Under the pieces are notes generated by a model. It was given only the letters and a program-made list of their open reading frames with translations, was not told where the DNA came from and did not search any database. This document shows, piece after piece, positions 35,701 through 44,409 of a stretch of 64,000 nucleotides of DNA. Position numbers and translations under genes: made by a program. Each line of letters opens with the position of its first letter. Position 1 is the first letter of the stretch. The DNA comes from Segatella buccae ATCC 33574 (GTDB lineage: Bacteria > Bacteroidota > Bacteroidia > Bacteroidales > Bacteroidaceae), in contig NZ_GL586311.1 of the NCBI RefSeq assembly GCF_000184945.1, positions 1,838,598 through 1,902,597 of the forward strand, written 5' to 3'.

Positions 35701-36117
35701 AAACCAGAAGGTGTCGGAGAAAGTATAAATGAGTGCGCCAACGAGTCCGGAAGCCTCGATGGCAATCAACTTACCGGTAGTGAGTTCGCTCCAGTCTTTA
35801 AGTATCAGCTTGCGTGTGAGGTGGGTAATGGTCCAAAAGAGGAACAGAATGCACGTCGCACTGAGCAGCGCACTCATGGTGTTGACCATGCGGGCTACTT
35901 CTGAAGCGTTGGAAGCAAAGTGTGAAAACAAGTTGGCTACAAGCATAAAGAATGGTGCTCCCGGTGGGTGCCCGATTTCGAGTTTGTAACCTGTTACGAT
36001 AAATTCAGGACAGTCCCAAAAGCTGGCTGTCGGTTCAATCGTAGAACAATAAACAAAGGCGGCTATTAGAAATGTCAACCAGCCCAGTGCATTGTCTATC
36101 AACTTGTACTGTTTCAT
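32791..36117 (-). CDS. DUF2723 protein (GT117-type, protein O-mannosyltransferase-like)
   Basis: 1108 residues. A multi-pass membrane half (about 1-650, ten or more helices) carries the family signature SFWDCPEFIVTGYKLEIGHPPG near residue 33, with the Asp-Glu pair expected of GT-C glycosyltransferases, followed by periplasmic regions and a C-terminal helical, TPR-like part (about 950-1100). DUF2723/TMEM260-like proteins are linked to protein O-mannosylation in animals; in Bacteroidetes they are thought to act in glycosylation of exported proteins, but the substrate here is not known. It leads a minus-strand run with the deacetylase and queG and has a TACCTTTG box at 36224-36231. Confidence 0.88.
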   Translation of the reverse strand: MKQYKLIDNALGWLTFLIAAFVYCSTIEPTASFWDCPEFIVTGYKLEIGHPPGAPFFMLVANLFSHFASNASEVARMVNTMSALLSATCILFLFWTITHLTRKLILKDWSELTTGKLIAIEASGLVGALIYTFSDTFWFSAVEGEVYAFSSAFTAVVFWLILKWEDHADEPHADRWLVLIMYMTGLSIGVHLLNLLCIPAIVLVYYYRRVPDANLKGSLMALFISFVVVAAVLYGVVPGIITVGGWFELFFVNTLGMPFNTGEIVYIFLLVATVIWAIYETYTDKNFKRGNLAFILAVSMLGIPFYGYGWGAALTGLVIVVILWFVLNYRQKKEKSLIPLISARVKNTALLCMLMLMIGYSSYALIVIRSSANPPMDQNSPEDIFTLGNYLSRDQYGDRPLFYGQAYTSQVKFDVDGNICRPHYKDGAPIYQRKEKANKDEKDSYFIVSHKNKLQYAQNMLFPRMYDQAHAQAYESWMGGVDGTEVPYDRCGENIMVKVPSQLENIRFFLSYQCNFMYWRYFMWNFAGRQNDLQGNGELEHGNWITGIPFFDNMRLGDQSKLPDDLKENKGHNVFYCLPLLLGLIGLFWQAYRGKRGIQQFWVVFFLFFMTGLAIVIYLNQTPMQPRERDYAYAGSFYAYAIWCGLGVAAIIDLLKKRIRFNDTALSGIVALLALIVPIQMASQTWDDHDRSGRYTCRDFGQNYLMSLQEKSNPIIFTNGDNDTFPLWYNQEVEGVGTDARVCNLSYLQTDWYIDQMKRPAYNSPSVPIKWPRLDFCSGTNEYVEVQPGLKNEIKKFYQEYPEAAKQQFGEDPFELKNILKYWVRSKDKDRHVIPTDTVYLTIDKEAVRKSGMLMASDSIPDRMTISLAGKNALYKNDLMMLEMLAQCNWTRPIYVALTVGQENYMNLGDNFVQEGLANRITPFRTNVPGAKNFDTEKTYHNVMTRFKFGGLSTPGLYIDETTMRMCYTHRRLMAQLALQLIAEHKNDKALKVLTKAEKEIPSYNVPLNYMGGSLDMARAYALIGQKDKAKAMLQQLFTGSVQYLQWYLSLNTDRFLQSQNECMTHFWIIQHLIEVSEMVDHNMAVQQTKMLNTLFTRYRSLGGQSPE

Positions 36118-36223
36118 TTATGATAAAATAACTGTTGTTTCAGGATGCTTGTTTCAAGATGACCGAACTAAAGAAGAGTGTTACGCCCTTCATAGTGTCG
36201 GTCAAAGTGCTACTTAATCTTTG

Positions 36224-36231
36224 CAAAGGTA
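36224..36231 (-). promoter_or_regulatory. -7 box of the DUF2723 operon
   Basis: TACCTTTG on the minus strand; leader of about 100 bases to the ATG at 36117. Confidence 0.55.
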
Positions 36232-36293
36232 AGAAAAAGATTATAAATGGTGGCTCGTACAGGGTGTTTTTTCATATATTATAACTTTCGGCA

Positions 36294-36995
36294 TCACATC
36301 TCGAGGAAATGTCTTTCGAGCTGTGCCATAGGAATATTGGTGTGGTCGTGGTAGTGAAGCGAATGGTTGACACAGGCCACATGTTTTACATTGTTAAGTA
36401 TTTCTGCTATGTCGTGGCTGACAATGATGATGGCACAGTCTTGGTTTACCTTGTTCAGCATTTCATACATCTGAGCCTGAAACCGCTTGTCGATGTAGGT
36501 GTTGGGTTCGTCCAACACGACGACATCGGGATGGGCAACGATGGCCCTGGCCAACAGAACACGCTGCAACTGGCCGCCGCTGAGAGAACCGATGTGACGG
36601 TGCTTGAAATCTTCCAATTCCATTTGTCGGAGTGTCTCTTCCACTTGTGCGTGCTGTTGTGAAGTGAAAGGGTGGAACAAACGTTTCTGTCTGCTCAAAC
36701 CGGAAAGTACCACTTCGTAGACAGAGATGGGAAACTTTTTGTCGATTTCGTTGTATTGAGGAAGATAACCGATGGAAAGCTCTTTCACTCGCTGACCTTT
36801 TCTGAAGAACTCCACTGTACCACTACTTGGCTGTTTGAGGCCGAGGATGATCTTGATGAGTGTGGTCTTGCCACCGCCGTTGGGGCCGATGATGCCCATA
36901 TAGTCGTGGTCGCATACTTCCAGACATATATCGTTGAGCACTTGTTTGCCGTCGTATTCGGCATAGATATGGTTGAGTCGGATGATGGTGTCCAT
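36294..36995 (-). CDS. Metal ABC transporter ATP-binding protein (ZnuC/MntB-type)
   Basis: 233 residues. ABC ATPase with Walker A GPNGGGKTTLIK (about residue 38), Q-loop YLPQ, signature LSGGQLQRVLLARAI (about 138), Walker B VVLDEPNTYID and H-loop IIVSHD. Sequence style matches the ATPases of zinc/manganese importers. It follows the binding protein by 24 bases. No membrane permease gene is found on either side; the downstream gene is DUF2723 and the upstream ones are a binding protein and two unrelated membrane proteins, so the permease must be elsewhere. The exact metal is not decided by the sequence. Confidence 0.85.
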   Translation of the reverse strand: MDTIIRLNHIYAEYDGKQVLNDICLEVCDHDYMGIIGPNGGGKTTLIKIILGLKQPSSGTVEFFRKGQRVKELSIGYLPQYNEIDKKFPISVYEVVLSGLSRQKRLFHPFTSQQHAQVEETLRQMELEDFKHRHIGSLSGGQLQRVLLARAIVAHPDVVVLDEPNTYIDKRFQAQMYEMLNKVNQDCAIIIVSHDIAEILNNVKHVACVNHSLHYHDHTNIPMAQLERHFLEM

Positions 36996-37019
36996 GTCGG
37001 TGGAATTGGGGTTGGGAGA

Positions 37020-37853
37020 TTACTGCAAAGCTTCAGCGATGTTCATCATCTCCTTGGGCCAGTTATAGGCCAGTGGATTGATGTTTACTAAACGGGCATT
37101 GACTGCTTTGGCGATTGTGTGGGCGTTACGTTCATCAAACTCTTTTTGAATGAAGATGATACCGACATTGTTGCGTTTGAGATTGTCTATGAGTATTTGC
37201 AACTGTCGTGCACCGGGTTCACGTCCTTCTTCTTCAATGGGGAATTGGCGTAATCCGTAGTCACGTGCGAAATAAGTGAGGATGGGGTGATAGATGCAGA
37301 AAGCTGAAGGTCTGCTTTCTAATCTTCGTTTGATGTCTCTGTTGAGTGTCTTAATTTTTCCCAACAGTATTTTTTCATTTTGTCTGAGCAAAGCACTGTC
37401 TTGCGGTTGTAGGCTGATGAGAAACCGGGTCATGTTCTTGACAAGTATCTCTGCATTTGCACAGCTCATCCAAGTATGGGGATCGTCTGTGTCGGGGGAA
37501 GATTGAACCGGTTTTATCTGATAGGCGTCATCAGAAGCTTTAATGACTTTCATGTCGGGAATGTTAGCCTTGATTTTTTTCATCCAAGTACGTTCAAAAC
37601 CAATATCTCCTACCATAATATATCCTTTGGCTTGTGAGAGGTCTACCATCTGCCGGGGAGTGGGTTCGTATGTTTCGGGATTGCTCCCGTTGGGTACCAT
37701 CGTGCGTACCTCAAAGCAGTCTCCTCCTATTTGTTTTGCAAAGTAGCGGAGCGGTTCGATAGTGACAAATAAAATCTCTTTGTTGGTAGCCGATTGGTTC
37801 CTGCATCCTCCAAATGCCAGAACAACGAGCAATAAAAGTATGTATTTCTTCAT
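37020..37853 (-). CDS. Metal-binding lipoprotein of a zinc/manganese ABC importer (ZnuA-like)
   Basis: 277 residues. Lipobox FGGC with Cys17 after MKKYILLLLVVLA. Cluster A-1 (ZnuA/TroA/PsaA) features: EPLRYFAKQIGGD, VPNGSNPETYEPTPRQM, DPHTWMS with a metal-ligand His, YHPILTYFARDYGL with another, and the C-terminal NPLAYNWPKEMM. The His-rich loop that marks many zinc-specific ZnuA proteins is absent. It should capture the metal in the periplasm and hand it to a permease not encoded here. It sits between the YqaA-like gene (11-base gap) and the ATPase gene (24-base gap), forming one operon. Confidence 0.83.
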   Translation of the reverse strand: MKKYILLLLVVLAFGGCRNQSATNKEILFVTIEPLRYFAKQIGGDCFEVRTMVPNGSNPETYEPTPRQMVDLSQAKGYIMVGDIGFERTWMKKIKANIPDMKVIKASDDAYQIKPVQSSPDTDDPHTWMSCANAEILVKNMTRFLISLQPQDSALLRQNEKILLGKIKTLNRDIKRRLESRPSAFCIYHPILTYFARDYGLRQFPIEEEGREPGARQLQILIDNLKRNNVGIIFIQKEFDERNAHTIAKAVNARLVNINPLAYNWPKEMMNIAEALQ

Positions 37854-37864
37854 CTTTTCTATGA

Positions 37865-38317
37865 TTATATAATCAGACTGACACCGTACACCAACACCAC
37901 ATAGCGTAGCAATTTACCAATGCTGATGCTGAGAATGGATATTGGTAGATTGGCTCTTGTGAGACCGAGCACAATCGTTATTGCACTTCCTAAGACGGGA
38001 AGAAAGGCAAAGAATCCCATCCAAGCGCCATGCCCCTTCATAAATCGTTGGGCCTTGTCAAGACTCTCGTGCTTGACATGCAGATATTTTTCTATCCAAT
38101 CGAGACGCCCCATACGCCCGATGCTGTAGTTGAACATGCCACCTAACACATTGCCTATGGTGGCATAAATCACCAGTTGTAGTGGAACGAGTCCGGCCGA
38201 CTGCAATCCAACAATGACTGCCTCACTGCTAAAGGGAAAGAAACTGCCGGCAAGGAATGCCGAGACCAGCATTCCCCAATATCCCCAATGGATGAGAAAA
38301 CCTATCAGAATATCCAT
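37865..38317 (-). CDS. YqaA/DedA-like small membrane protein
   Basis: 150 residues with about four hydrophobic helices. The segments GSFFPFSSEAVIVGL, TIGNVLGGMFNYSIGR and AFLPVLGSAITIVLGLTR, with conserved Glu, Gly-Asn and Pro/Gly positions, place it in the YqaA branch of the SNARE-associated/DedA superfamily. Members of this superfamily are tied to lipid scrambling or membrane homeostasis; no specific role can be given. The ATG at 38317 gives the family start MDILIGFL; the longer frame lies within the upstream gene. It overlaps that gene by 13 bases and runs into the zinc-binding-protein gene. Confidence 0.8.
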   Translation of the reverse strand: MDILIGFLIHWGYWGMLVSAFLAGSFFPFSSEAVIVGLQSAGLVPLQLVIYATIGNVLGGMFNYSIGRMGRLDWIEKYLHVKHESLDKAQRFMKGHGAWMGFFAFLPVLGSAITIVLGLTRANLPISILSISIGKLLRYVVLVYGVSLII

Positions 38318-39252
38318 AGTTGGTTGGTGATAAGCAGATTGATGACGGTCATGATCAGTGTGCCTATAATGATGAGTAAGAAGGCGATATTGGTTATTTT
38401 GGTGTGGGTGAGAGCAATAAAATGCGCAATCAGAGGAGAAGTGTTGATGATAAGGATGCCCAATAACTTGTCGAAACGCCGGGGCTGTAAAGCCATAAAT
38501 ACCAATGTCGTCCAAAAGATAGCTATGAATATCTCATAGATCATACGAGTGCGGATCTTGTCTTTATAGCTGCTATGCCAGAAATGTCCCATGCCGGTGA
38601 ACCCGAGTATTCCCACCAAGGCGAGCGACATCACGTGTTCCGGTTTCAAACATGAGTAATCGAGGATAGGAGAAAAAGTTGTCAATTCGACTAAATGTGC
38701 CATCAATGTATCTGTTTCTCCCGAATAGGCCAAATATCCGCCTACAAACCAATAGGGAACCAGCAATCCCAAAATGGAGGCGAACAATGTGCGAGGGCTA
38801 AAACTTAAGATTCGGAAAGCCATCAACAGCCATAAAACAGGTATATAAAAAAGCAACTGGACAAAGAATATGGAACCGATACCAAGGCACAGAAAAGCGT
38901 AAAACACCCAGCCTGATGCCGTCTTGTCTTGATAGGCATGGAAAAAAAAGAGATAGAAAGCTACAAAACTGAGTATGGTTGCCAATGTTTCCGAAGAAGA
39001 AAACAGAAAATTGGCCATGTTGAGCAAAACGAGAAATGAGCAGGAAACCATGCGGCTGTAAATGCGCATGAGGGAGTTTTGGTTGTTTAGTTCTACCATC
39101 AAGTAGCCGGCGATAACAGTACAGCCAAACGTAACCCACTGCTGATGGGAGAACAATCCTCCTACCAGCCATACCAAAATGGTATAGACGGTCACTGCGG
39201 GGAGAGCAAACTTGCTTTCAGCTATCCTATTCTGTAATCTCTTTATCCTCAA
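38305..39252 (-). CDS. Conserved multi-pass membrane protein
   Basis: 315 residues with about ten hydrophobic helices from residue 17 on; nothing catalytic is recognised. N-terminus is basic (RIKRLQNRIAESK). The frame opens after a TAA about 33 bases upstream and has no ATG before the conserved-looking N-terminus, so a TTG at 39252 is the likely start codon. It resembles membrane proteins annotated only as hypothetical in Prevotella. It overlaps the YqaA-like gene by 13 bases. About 100 bases separate it from purD. Confidence 0.68.
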   Translation of the reverse strand: MRIKRLQNRIAESKFALPAVTVYTILVWLVGGLFSHQQWVTFGCTVIAGYLMVELNNQNSLMRIYSRMVSCSFLVLLNMANFLFSSSETLATILSFVAFYLFFFHAYQDKTASGWVFYAFLCLGIGSIFFVQLLFYIPVLWLLMAFRILSFSPRTLFASILGLLVPYWFVGGYLAYSGETDTLMAHLVELTTFSPILDYSCLKPEHVMSLALVGILGFTGMGHFWHSSYKDKIRTRMIYEIFIAIFWTTLVFMALQPRRFDKLLGILIINTSPLIAHFIALTHTKITNIAFLLIIIGTLIMTVINLLITNQLWIF

Positions 39253-39352
39253 TGGTTGTACCTTTGTCTTCTGCTGCTTGTGTTATGTGTTCCGAAAATA
39301 GGGGAGCGTGTGTACCCGTCAAGTTGCAGGCGCACACGCTGATGATTACTTT

Positions 39353-40621
39353 TTAGAGATCCCGGCCAATGTCAGAACGGAAATATTTGTCTGTAAATTG
39401 TATCTTCCGGGCCTCTTCGAAACTCTTCTTCAATGCTTCCTCTTTGTTGCTGCCATAGCTGCTTACGGCTATTACACGCCCGCCATTGGTGACGATCCGA
39501 CCATTTTTCTCTGCCGTACCACTATGGAAAACAATGCTTTCTTTTATCTGATCGATGCCGGAAATGGGGTAGCCTTTCTTGTAAGCTTCCGGATAACCGC
39601 CACTGACCAACATCACGCAGACTGCGGCACGCTCGTCAAATTCTATGGTCCGCTTGTCAAGGTCTCCTTTCGCCACACCTTCAAAAAGGTCTACAATGTC
39701 GCTTTTCAACCGTAACATCACACTTTCGGTTTCCGGGTCTCCCATCCGGCAGTTGTATTCAATAACCATCGGCTCACCATCCACATTGATTAAGCCAAAG
39801 AAGATGAAACCTTTGTAGTCGATATGCTCCTCTCCCAATCCTTCGACCGTTGGACGGATGATGCGGTCTTCCACTTTCAGCATCCACTCTTTTGTGGCGA
39901 ACGGAACCGGGGTCACACTCCCCATGCCTCCCGTGTTGAGACCTGTGTCGTGTTCCCCAATGCGCTTGTAGTCTTTAGCCTCTGGAAGAATCTTATAGTG
40001 CTTGCCATCAGTCAGTATGAATACAGAACATTCGATTCCGTTTAAAAACTCTTCGATGACGACTTGTGCTGAAGCATTGCCAAACATTCCACCGAGCATC
40101 TCTTTCAATTCTTTCTTGGCTTCTTCGAGTGTAGGCAAGATGAGAACTCCCTTTCCGGCACAAAGTCCATCTGCTTTCAATACATAAGGAGGCTGGAGAG
40201 TCTCCAAAAACTTGAGTCCTTTTTCAAGTGTTGTTCCGTCAAAAGTCTGATATTTGGCTGTAGGAATATGGTGACGCAGCATGAAACTTTTGGCAAAATC
40301 CTTGCTCCCTTCGAGTACTGCACCGGTTTTCGACGGTCCGATAACAGGGATATGAGCCGTTCTCCCATCGTTTTTGAAATCGTCGTAGATGCCTTTTACC
40401 AAAGGGTCTTCAGGGCCTACGACCACCATGTCGACTTGTTTTTCAAGGGCAAAGGATTTCAAGGCTTCGAAATCATCGGCTTGGATGGGTACATTGTGAC
40501 CGCAGTTGGCCGTTCCCGCATTGCCGGGAGCAATGAAGAGTTCATCTACTTTTGGGCTTTGCGCGATTTTCCATGCCAAGGCATGTTCACGGCCACCTCC
40601 TCCTAACAGTAATATTCTCAT
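39353..40621 (-). CDS. purD: Phosphoribosylamine-glycine ligase
   Basis: 422 residues, the standard PurD length. It makes glycinamide ribonucleotide from phosphoribosylamine, glycine and ATP, the second step of purine synthesis. The N-terminal [20 protein letters not shown] is diagnostic; further ATP-grasp marks are [49 protein letters not shown], the [12 protein letters not shown] stretch and [12 protein letters not shown]. The start at 40621 gives this N-terminus; the open frame beyond it has no family similarity. It lies 37 bases behind the DPP-IV-like peptidase gene in the same direction, although no functional link is apparent. Confidence 0.95.
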   Translation of the reverse strand: MRILLLGGGGREHALAWKIAQSPKVDELFIAPGNAGTANCGHNVPIQADDFEALKSFALEKQVDMVVVGPEDPLVKGIYDDFKNDGRTAHIPVIGPSKTGAVLEGSKDFAKSFMLRHHIPTAKYQTFDGTTLEKGLKFLETLQPPYVLKADGLCAGKGVLILPTLEEAKKELKEMLGGMFGNASAQVVIEEFLNGIECSVFILTDGKHYKILPEAKDYKRIGEHDTGLNTGGMGSVTPVPFATKEWMLKVEDRIIRPTVEGLGEEHIDYKGFIFFGLINVDGEPMVIEYNCRMGDPETESVMLRLKSDIVDLFEGVAKGDLDKRTIEFDERAAVCVMLVSGGYPEAYKKGYPISGIDQIKESIVFHSGTAEKNGRIVTNGGRVIAVSSYGSNKEEALKKSFEEARKIQFTDKYFRSDIGRDL

Positions 40622-40658
40622 TTTAACTTTGTAGTTTGAAGTTTCTGGGATTATATGG

Positions 40659-42869
40659 TTATTTTTGCTTTGCAGGCATGTAGTCAAAGAAATATTGGCT
40701 GATGCGTTCGTGCAGATGAGTGCTCTGATGTCCGCGCATGTTGTGGGGTTCACCGGGATAAATGAAGAAATCCGGTTGTGTGCCGTCAAGAATGCATTGA
40801 TGGATGAACGACTTGGCGTGCTGGGGCACTACGACCGGATCGTTCTCTCCGATGATTATTTGCAACTTGCCTTTCAAGTTTTTGGCTTGTTTGATGAGGC
40901 TAGTCTTGGCATATCCCTCGGGATTGGTCTGCGGAGTGTCCATGTAGCGTTCTCCATACATCACTTCATACCATTTCCAGTCGATGACGGGGCCACCCGC
41001 CACGCCAACCTTGAAAATTTCGGGATAATTGGTCATCAGCGAGATGGTCATAAAGCCTCCGAAGCTCCAACCGTGTACCCCGATTTTGTCAGCATCGACA
41101 TACGGGAGGCCCTTCAGAAACTCGACACCCTTCATCTGGTCCTGCATTTCTATCTGGCCCAACTGCCGGAAAGTGGCTTGCTCAAAGGCTTTACCTCGAT
41201 TCTCGCTTCCACGATTGTCAAGGATGAAAAGAAGATAGCCGTTCTGTGCCATGTAGGTCTCCCAACCACGGCTGCAATAGTTCCAGCGGGCATCCACGTT
41301 GTGAGCATGTGGCCCCCCATACACGTAGATGATTGTCGGATATTTCTTTTGCGGATCGAAATTGATTGGCTTCACCATGCGGTAGTATAAATCAGTGATT
41401 CCGTCAGCAGCTTTTATAGAGCCGCAAGAGAACGTCGGAGTCCTGTATCCTTTCCATGGATTGGGCGCTTCGAAATAACGGGTGTGTTTGACATTCTCCA
41501 CTTTGATGATGTCTATGCACCTGGGGACATCCGGTTCAGAGTAGTTGTCGACAATATATTGTCCGCTTTTGCTGAGGTTGGCCGTGTGCCAGCCCTTGCC
41601 ATTATCCAGTAAGGCTCGCTTTCCGGTTTGCACATCCACCCTCCAAGTGTTCTTTTGGATGGGACTGCATTCGTTGCTTTGGTAGATGACTGCTTTGTGT
41701 TTGGCATCGAAGCCAACGAGATCTAATACAACCCATTTGCCCGAAGTAAGTTGTCGAATCTTCTCACCTTTTATATTATATAGATACAGGTGGTTGTATC
41801 CGTCTCTTTGACTTTGCATGACAAACCGGCTTTTGTCCCATGGCAAAAACACAATCGGATGTAGCGGTTCCACATATTTGGCGTCCGTCTCACGGTAGAT
41901 TTCTGTAATCTTATCCCCCGTCTCCGCATTGTAGCTTACCAATCGGCAGTCGTTTTGGTCTCGGTTGAGCTCGAACATGTAAATCGTTTTCGAGTCGGGA
42001 TTCCATGAGATGTTGGTAAAATAGCGGTCGGTCGGGTCACCTGATTTAAGGTAGACTGTCTTTTTATTCTTTAAATCGTAGACTCCCACTGTGACCTTGT
42101 GTGAAGTTTCCCCTGCCATAGGATATCTGATAGGCTCCGGAGTGGCAATTCTCGATTGTCCTTCGGTCGGTACCCAGTCGTTTTCCGGCATTGTGACAAG
42201 GGGAAACGTGCTCACCATGCTTTGATCCATACGATAGAATGCCAATTTCTGTCCGTCAGGACTCCAGAACAATCCGCCGTTGATGCCGAATTCATCACGG
42301 TGTACACTTTGTCCATACACGATGTCGCTACTGCCGTCGGTGGTTAGCTGGACGACTTCCTTACCATCCTTGACATACAGCTGATTATCTTTTACATAGG
42401 CTGTGGTTTGGCTTGCAGGGTTCCACTCCGCCACCATGTTGGTGCCGATGTCCTGTAACCATACGATTTTCTTCTTTTTGAAATCGAAGAGTGCCCGTTG
42501 TTTTCCGTTGCCAAGTAATGCGTATGGTTTGTCTGCGTATGGAAATTGGGTATAATAAAAGCTATGGAGGGAGAATGTCGGTACGCACGCATCACTCTCT
42601 TTTTTGATATCAGATAGGGTGAAGAGCTGTTTCTCTTTGCCTGTGTTCTTGTCAATCAGTTTGCAGTCTTCTGCATCCAAACGTATGAGTTGGTCGCCCC
42701 ACCATTCCAAATAGCGGTTTTTGACCACCATGTTGTGGTAGTTGTTACCACCGAAATTGAGGTCTTCCAACGTGAAAGACTTCAACTCTTGTGCCTGTGC
42801 AGGACCAACCATTGTGCAAATAGCCAAAATGATGCCTCCTAGAAAATTCAGTTTTTTAATCTTCATCAT
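40659..42869 (-). CDS. S9 family dipeptidyl-peptidase IV-like exopeptidase
   Basis: 736 residues. Signal peptide to about residue 26 (VGPAQAQ), so exported, probably periplasmic. An eight-bladed DPPIV_N propeller (about 90-470) precedes the alpha/beta-hydrolase domain with nucleophile GWSFGGFM, acid in GENDPVVV and base in [14 protein letters not shown] enzymes cut X-Pro or X-Ala dipeptides from peptide N-termini, useful for an amino-acid-fermenting or host-protein-using organism. Two adjacent ATG codons (42869 and 42866) are candidates; both overlap the end of the methyltransferase gene. The long frame continuing to 43259 is only the shadow of that gene's repetitive tail. Confidence 0.9.
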   Translation of the reverse strand: MMKIKKLNFLGGIILAICTMVGPAQAQELKSFTLEDLNFGGNNYHNMVVKNRYLEWWGDQLIRLDAEDCKLIDKNTGKEKQLFTLSDIKKESDACVPTFSLHSFYYTQFPYADKPYALLGNGKQRALFDFKKKKIVWLQDIGTNMVAEWNPASQTTAYVKDNQLYVKDGKEVVQLTTDGSSDIVYGQSVHRDEFGINGGLFWSPDGQKLAFYRMDQSMVSTFPLVTMPENDWVPTEGQSRIATPEPIRYPMAGETSHKVTVGVYDLKNKKTVYLKSGDPTDRYFTNISWNPDSKTIYMFELNRDQNDCRLVSYNAETGDKITEIYRETDAKYVEPLHPIVFLPWDKSRFVMQSQRDGYNHLYLYNIKGEKIRQLTSGKWVVLDLVGFDAKHKAVIYQSNECSPIQKNTWRVDVQTGKRALLDNGKGWHTANLSKSGQYIVDNYSEPDVPRCIDIIKVENVKHTRYFEAPNPWKGYRTPTFSCGSIKAADGITDLYYRMVKPINFDPQKKYPTIIYVYGGPHAHNVDARWNYCSRGWETYMAQNGYLLFILDNRGSENRGKAFEQATFRQLGQIEMQDQMKGVEFLKGLPYVDADKIGVHGWSFGGFMTISLMTNYPEIFKVGVAGGPVIDWKWYEVMYGERYMDTPQTNPEGYAKTSLIKQAKNLKGKLQIIIGENDPVVVPQHAKSFIHQCILDGTQPDFFIYPGEPHNMRGHQSTHLHERISQYFFDYMPAKQK

Positions 42870-44409
42870 CGAATCTTCTGTTTTTCTTTCCCAAGCCTCC
42901 GCGTTTGTCCGATCGGTCAAACCTTTTGCTTCCACGTTCAAATCGCTTTCCGCCTCGTTCGTCACGTTTGCTTCTGTCGAATCTTCCAAAGCCGCGTTCT
43001 TCTCTGTCTCCACGTCCGAATCTCTTTCCTCCGCGCTCATTTCTTCCGGTTCTGCGCTCGTCACCGTCATTTCTGCCAGTGCGTTCTTTGCGGAATCCCA
43101 AGTCTCCGATGTCGTGTTTATGGAAAGAGAAAGAACGGATGTCCCCTTCTTCGTTGGCCTCCTGCTCATCAAGACGTTTTTTAAATTCACGCTCTTTCTT
43201 GAACCGATGTTTCTGGGCCATCTCTCGTTTCTCCGCATCAGTCTTGACAATGCCGCCATCGGCTCTGAATTCTTTCATTCTGCCGTCGAAAAGAGCATAT
43301 TTCCGAAATTCACATTCCAAGCTTCCATTGAAAACCGGGATTTTGATGGATGGTTTGAGACCAATCTGTTCAAAACATTCTTCGCGATAGCTGAGAATCC
43401 ATGCATCGTTACCCGCAAAAGTATGTTTGAGCCGTTCGCCTATCATCTTGTAGGTGGCAAGCAGGTTGGGGGTTGATATACGTTCGCCATACGGTGGGTT
43501 AGTCACCATGATGCTTTTCTCCGTCGGTGTCTGGAAGTCCTTAAAGTCAGCTTGCTCTATAGTCACCTCCTTGCTCAGGCCGGCAGCCTTGACATTGATA
43601 CGGGCCGTGTTGACAGCCTTCATGTCGATGTCGTATCCATAGATATGATGAGTGAATTCTTTCTCTTTCGAGTCGTCGTTGTAGATGGTATCAAACAATT
43701 CTTGGTCGAAGTCTGCCCACTTTTCAAAAGCAAACTCCTTGCGGAACACACCCGGTGAGATGTTGCGGGCTATGAGGGCCGCCTCTATGGCAATGGTTCC
43801 CGAACCGCACATAGGGTCAATGAAGTCGGTGTCGCCTTTCCATCCGGTCATCAGAATCATGCCGGCCGCAAGCACCTCGTTGAGTGGTGCTTCCACCGAC
43901 TCTTGGCGGTAGCCGCGGCGGTGCAGGCTTTCACCGCTGGAGTCGAGCGACAGCGTAGCGTCATCTTCGGCAATGTGGATATTCAGGCGAATGTCCGGAT
44001 TGCTCACCGAGATGTTGGGGCGTGTGCCTGTCTTTTCGCGAAACCAGTCTACGATGGCATCTTTCACTTTGTAGGTGACAAAGCGGGAGTTGCGGAACTC
44101 TTCAGAATAGACCACCGAGTCCACCGAGAAGGTCTTTTTGTTGTCAAGGTAGTTGCTCCATTCTATCTTTTGTATCTCGTCGTAAACTTCTTCTGCCGAA
44201 CGGGCCTTGAAAGTGTGAATGGGTTTGAGTATGCGGATGGCAGTGTGTAACTGGAAGTTAGCACGATACATCATTTCCTTGTCGCCGGTGAATGACACCA
44301 TGCGCCGTCCGGTTTCCACGTTGTTAGCACCCAGTTGGATGAGCTCTTGTGCCAGCACGGGTTCCAGTCCCATGAAGGTTTTGGCAATGAGCTTAAATTC
44401 CTGTTCCAT
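42856..44409 (-). CDS. THUMP-domain 23S rRNA (guanine-N2) methyltransferase, RlmL N-domain type, with RG-rich tail
   Basis: 517 residues. THUMP domain (about 45-155) for RNA binding, then a Rossmann methyltransferase (about 160-375) with the SAM-site DPMCGSGTIAIEAAL and catalytic VTNPPYGER. This corresponds to the N-terminal half of E. coli RlmL, which methylates G2445 of 23S rRNA; the RlmK half is missing. The last 120 residues are low-complexity, first Lys/Glu-rich (RFKKEREFKKRLDEQEANEE), then dominated by Arg, Gly, Asp and Phe (GGKRFGRGDREERGFGRFD and similar). ATG 44409 (MEQEFKLIAK) is preferred over a TTG at 44421. It overlaps cysE by 17 bases. Confidence 0.88.
   Translation of the reverse strand: MEQEFKLIAKTFMGLEPVLAQELIQLGANNVETGRRMVSFTGDKEMMYRANFQLHTAIRILKPIHTFKARSAEEVYDEIQKIEWSNYLDNKKTFSVDSVVYSEEFRNSRFVTYKVKDAIVDWFREKTGTRPNISVSNPDIRLNIHIAEDDATLSLDSSGESLHRRGYRQESVEAPLNEVLAAGMILMTGWKGDTDFIDPMCGSGTIAIEAALIARNISPGVFRKEFAFEKWADFDQELFDTIYNDDSKEKEFTHHIYGYDIDMKAVNTARINVKAAGLSKEVTIEQADFKDFQTPTEKSIMVTNPPYGERISTPNLLATYKMIGERLKHTFAGNDAWILSYREECFEQIGLKPSIKIPVFNGSLECEFRKYALFDGRMKEFRADGGIVKTDAEKREMAQKHRFKKEREFKKRLDEQEANEEGDIRSFSFHKHDIGDLGFRKERTGRNDGDERRTGRNERGGKRFGRGDREERGFGRFDRSKRDERGGKRFERGSKRFDRSDKRGGLGKKNRRFDDED

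Noticed and set aside
39259-39266. TACCTTTG on the plus strand near the start of the 315-residue membrane protein gene
   Set aside because: It points away from any plus-strand gene and lies antisense to the local operon; single -7 matches of this kind occur by chance.
42869-43259. A 130-residue N-terminal extension of the S9 peptidase
   Set aside because: It lies wholly within the repetitive RG tail of the methyltransferase gene; the true start shows a signal peptide at 42869/42866.
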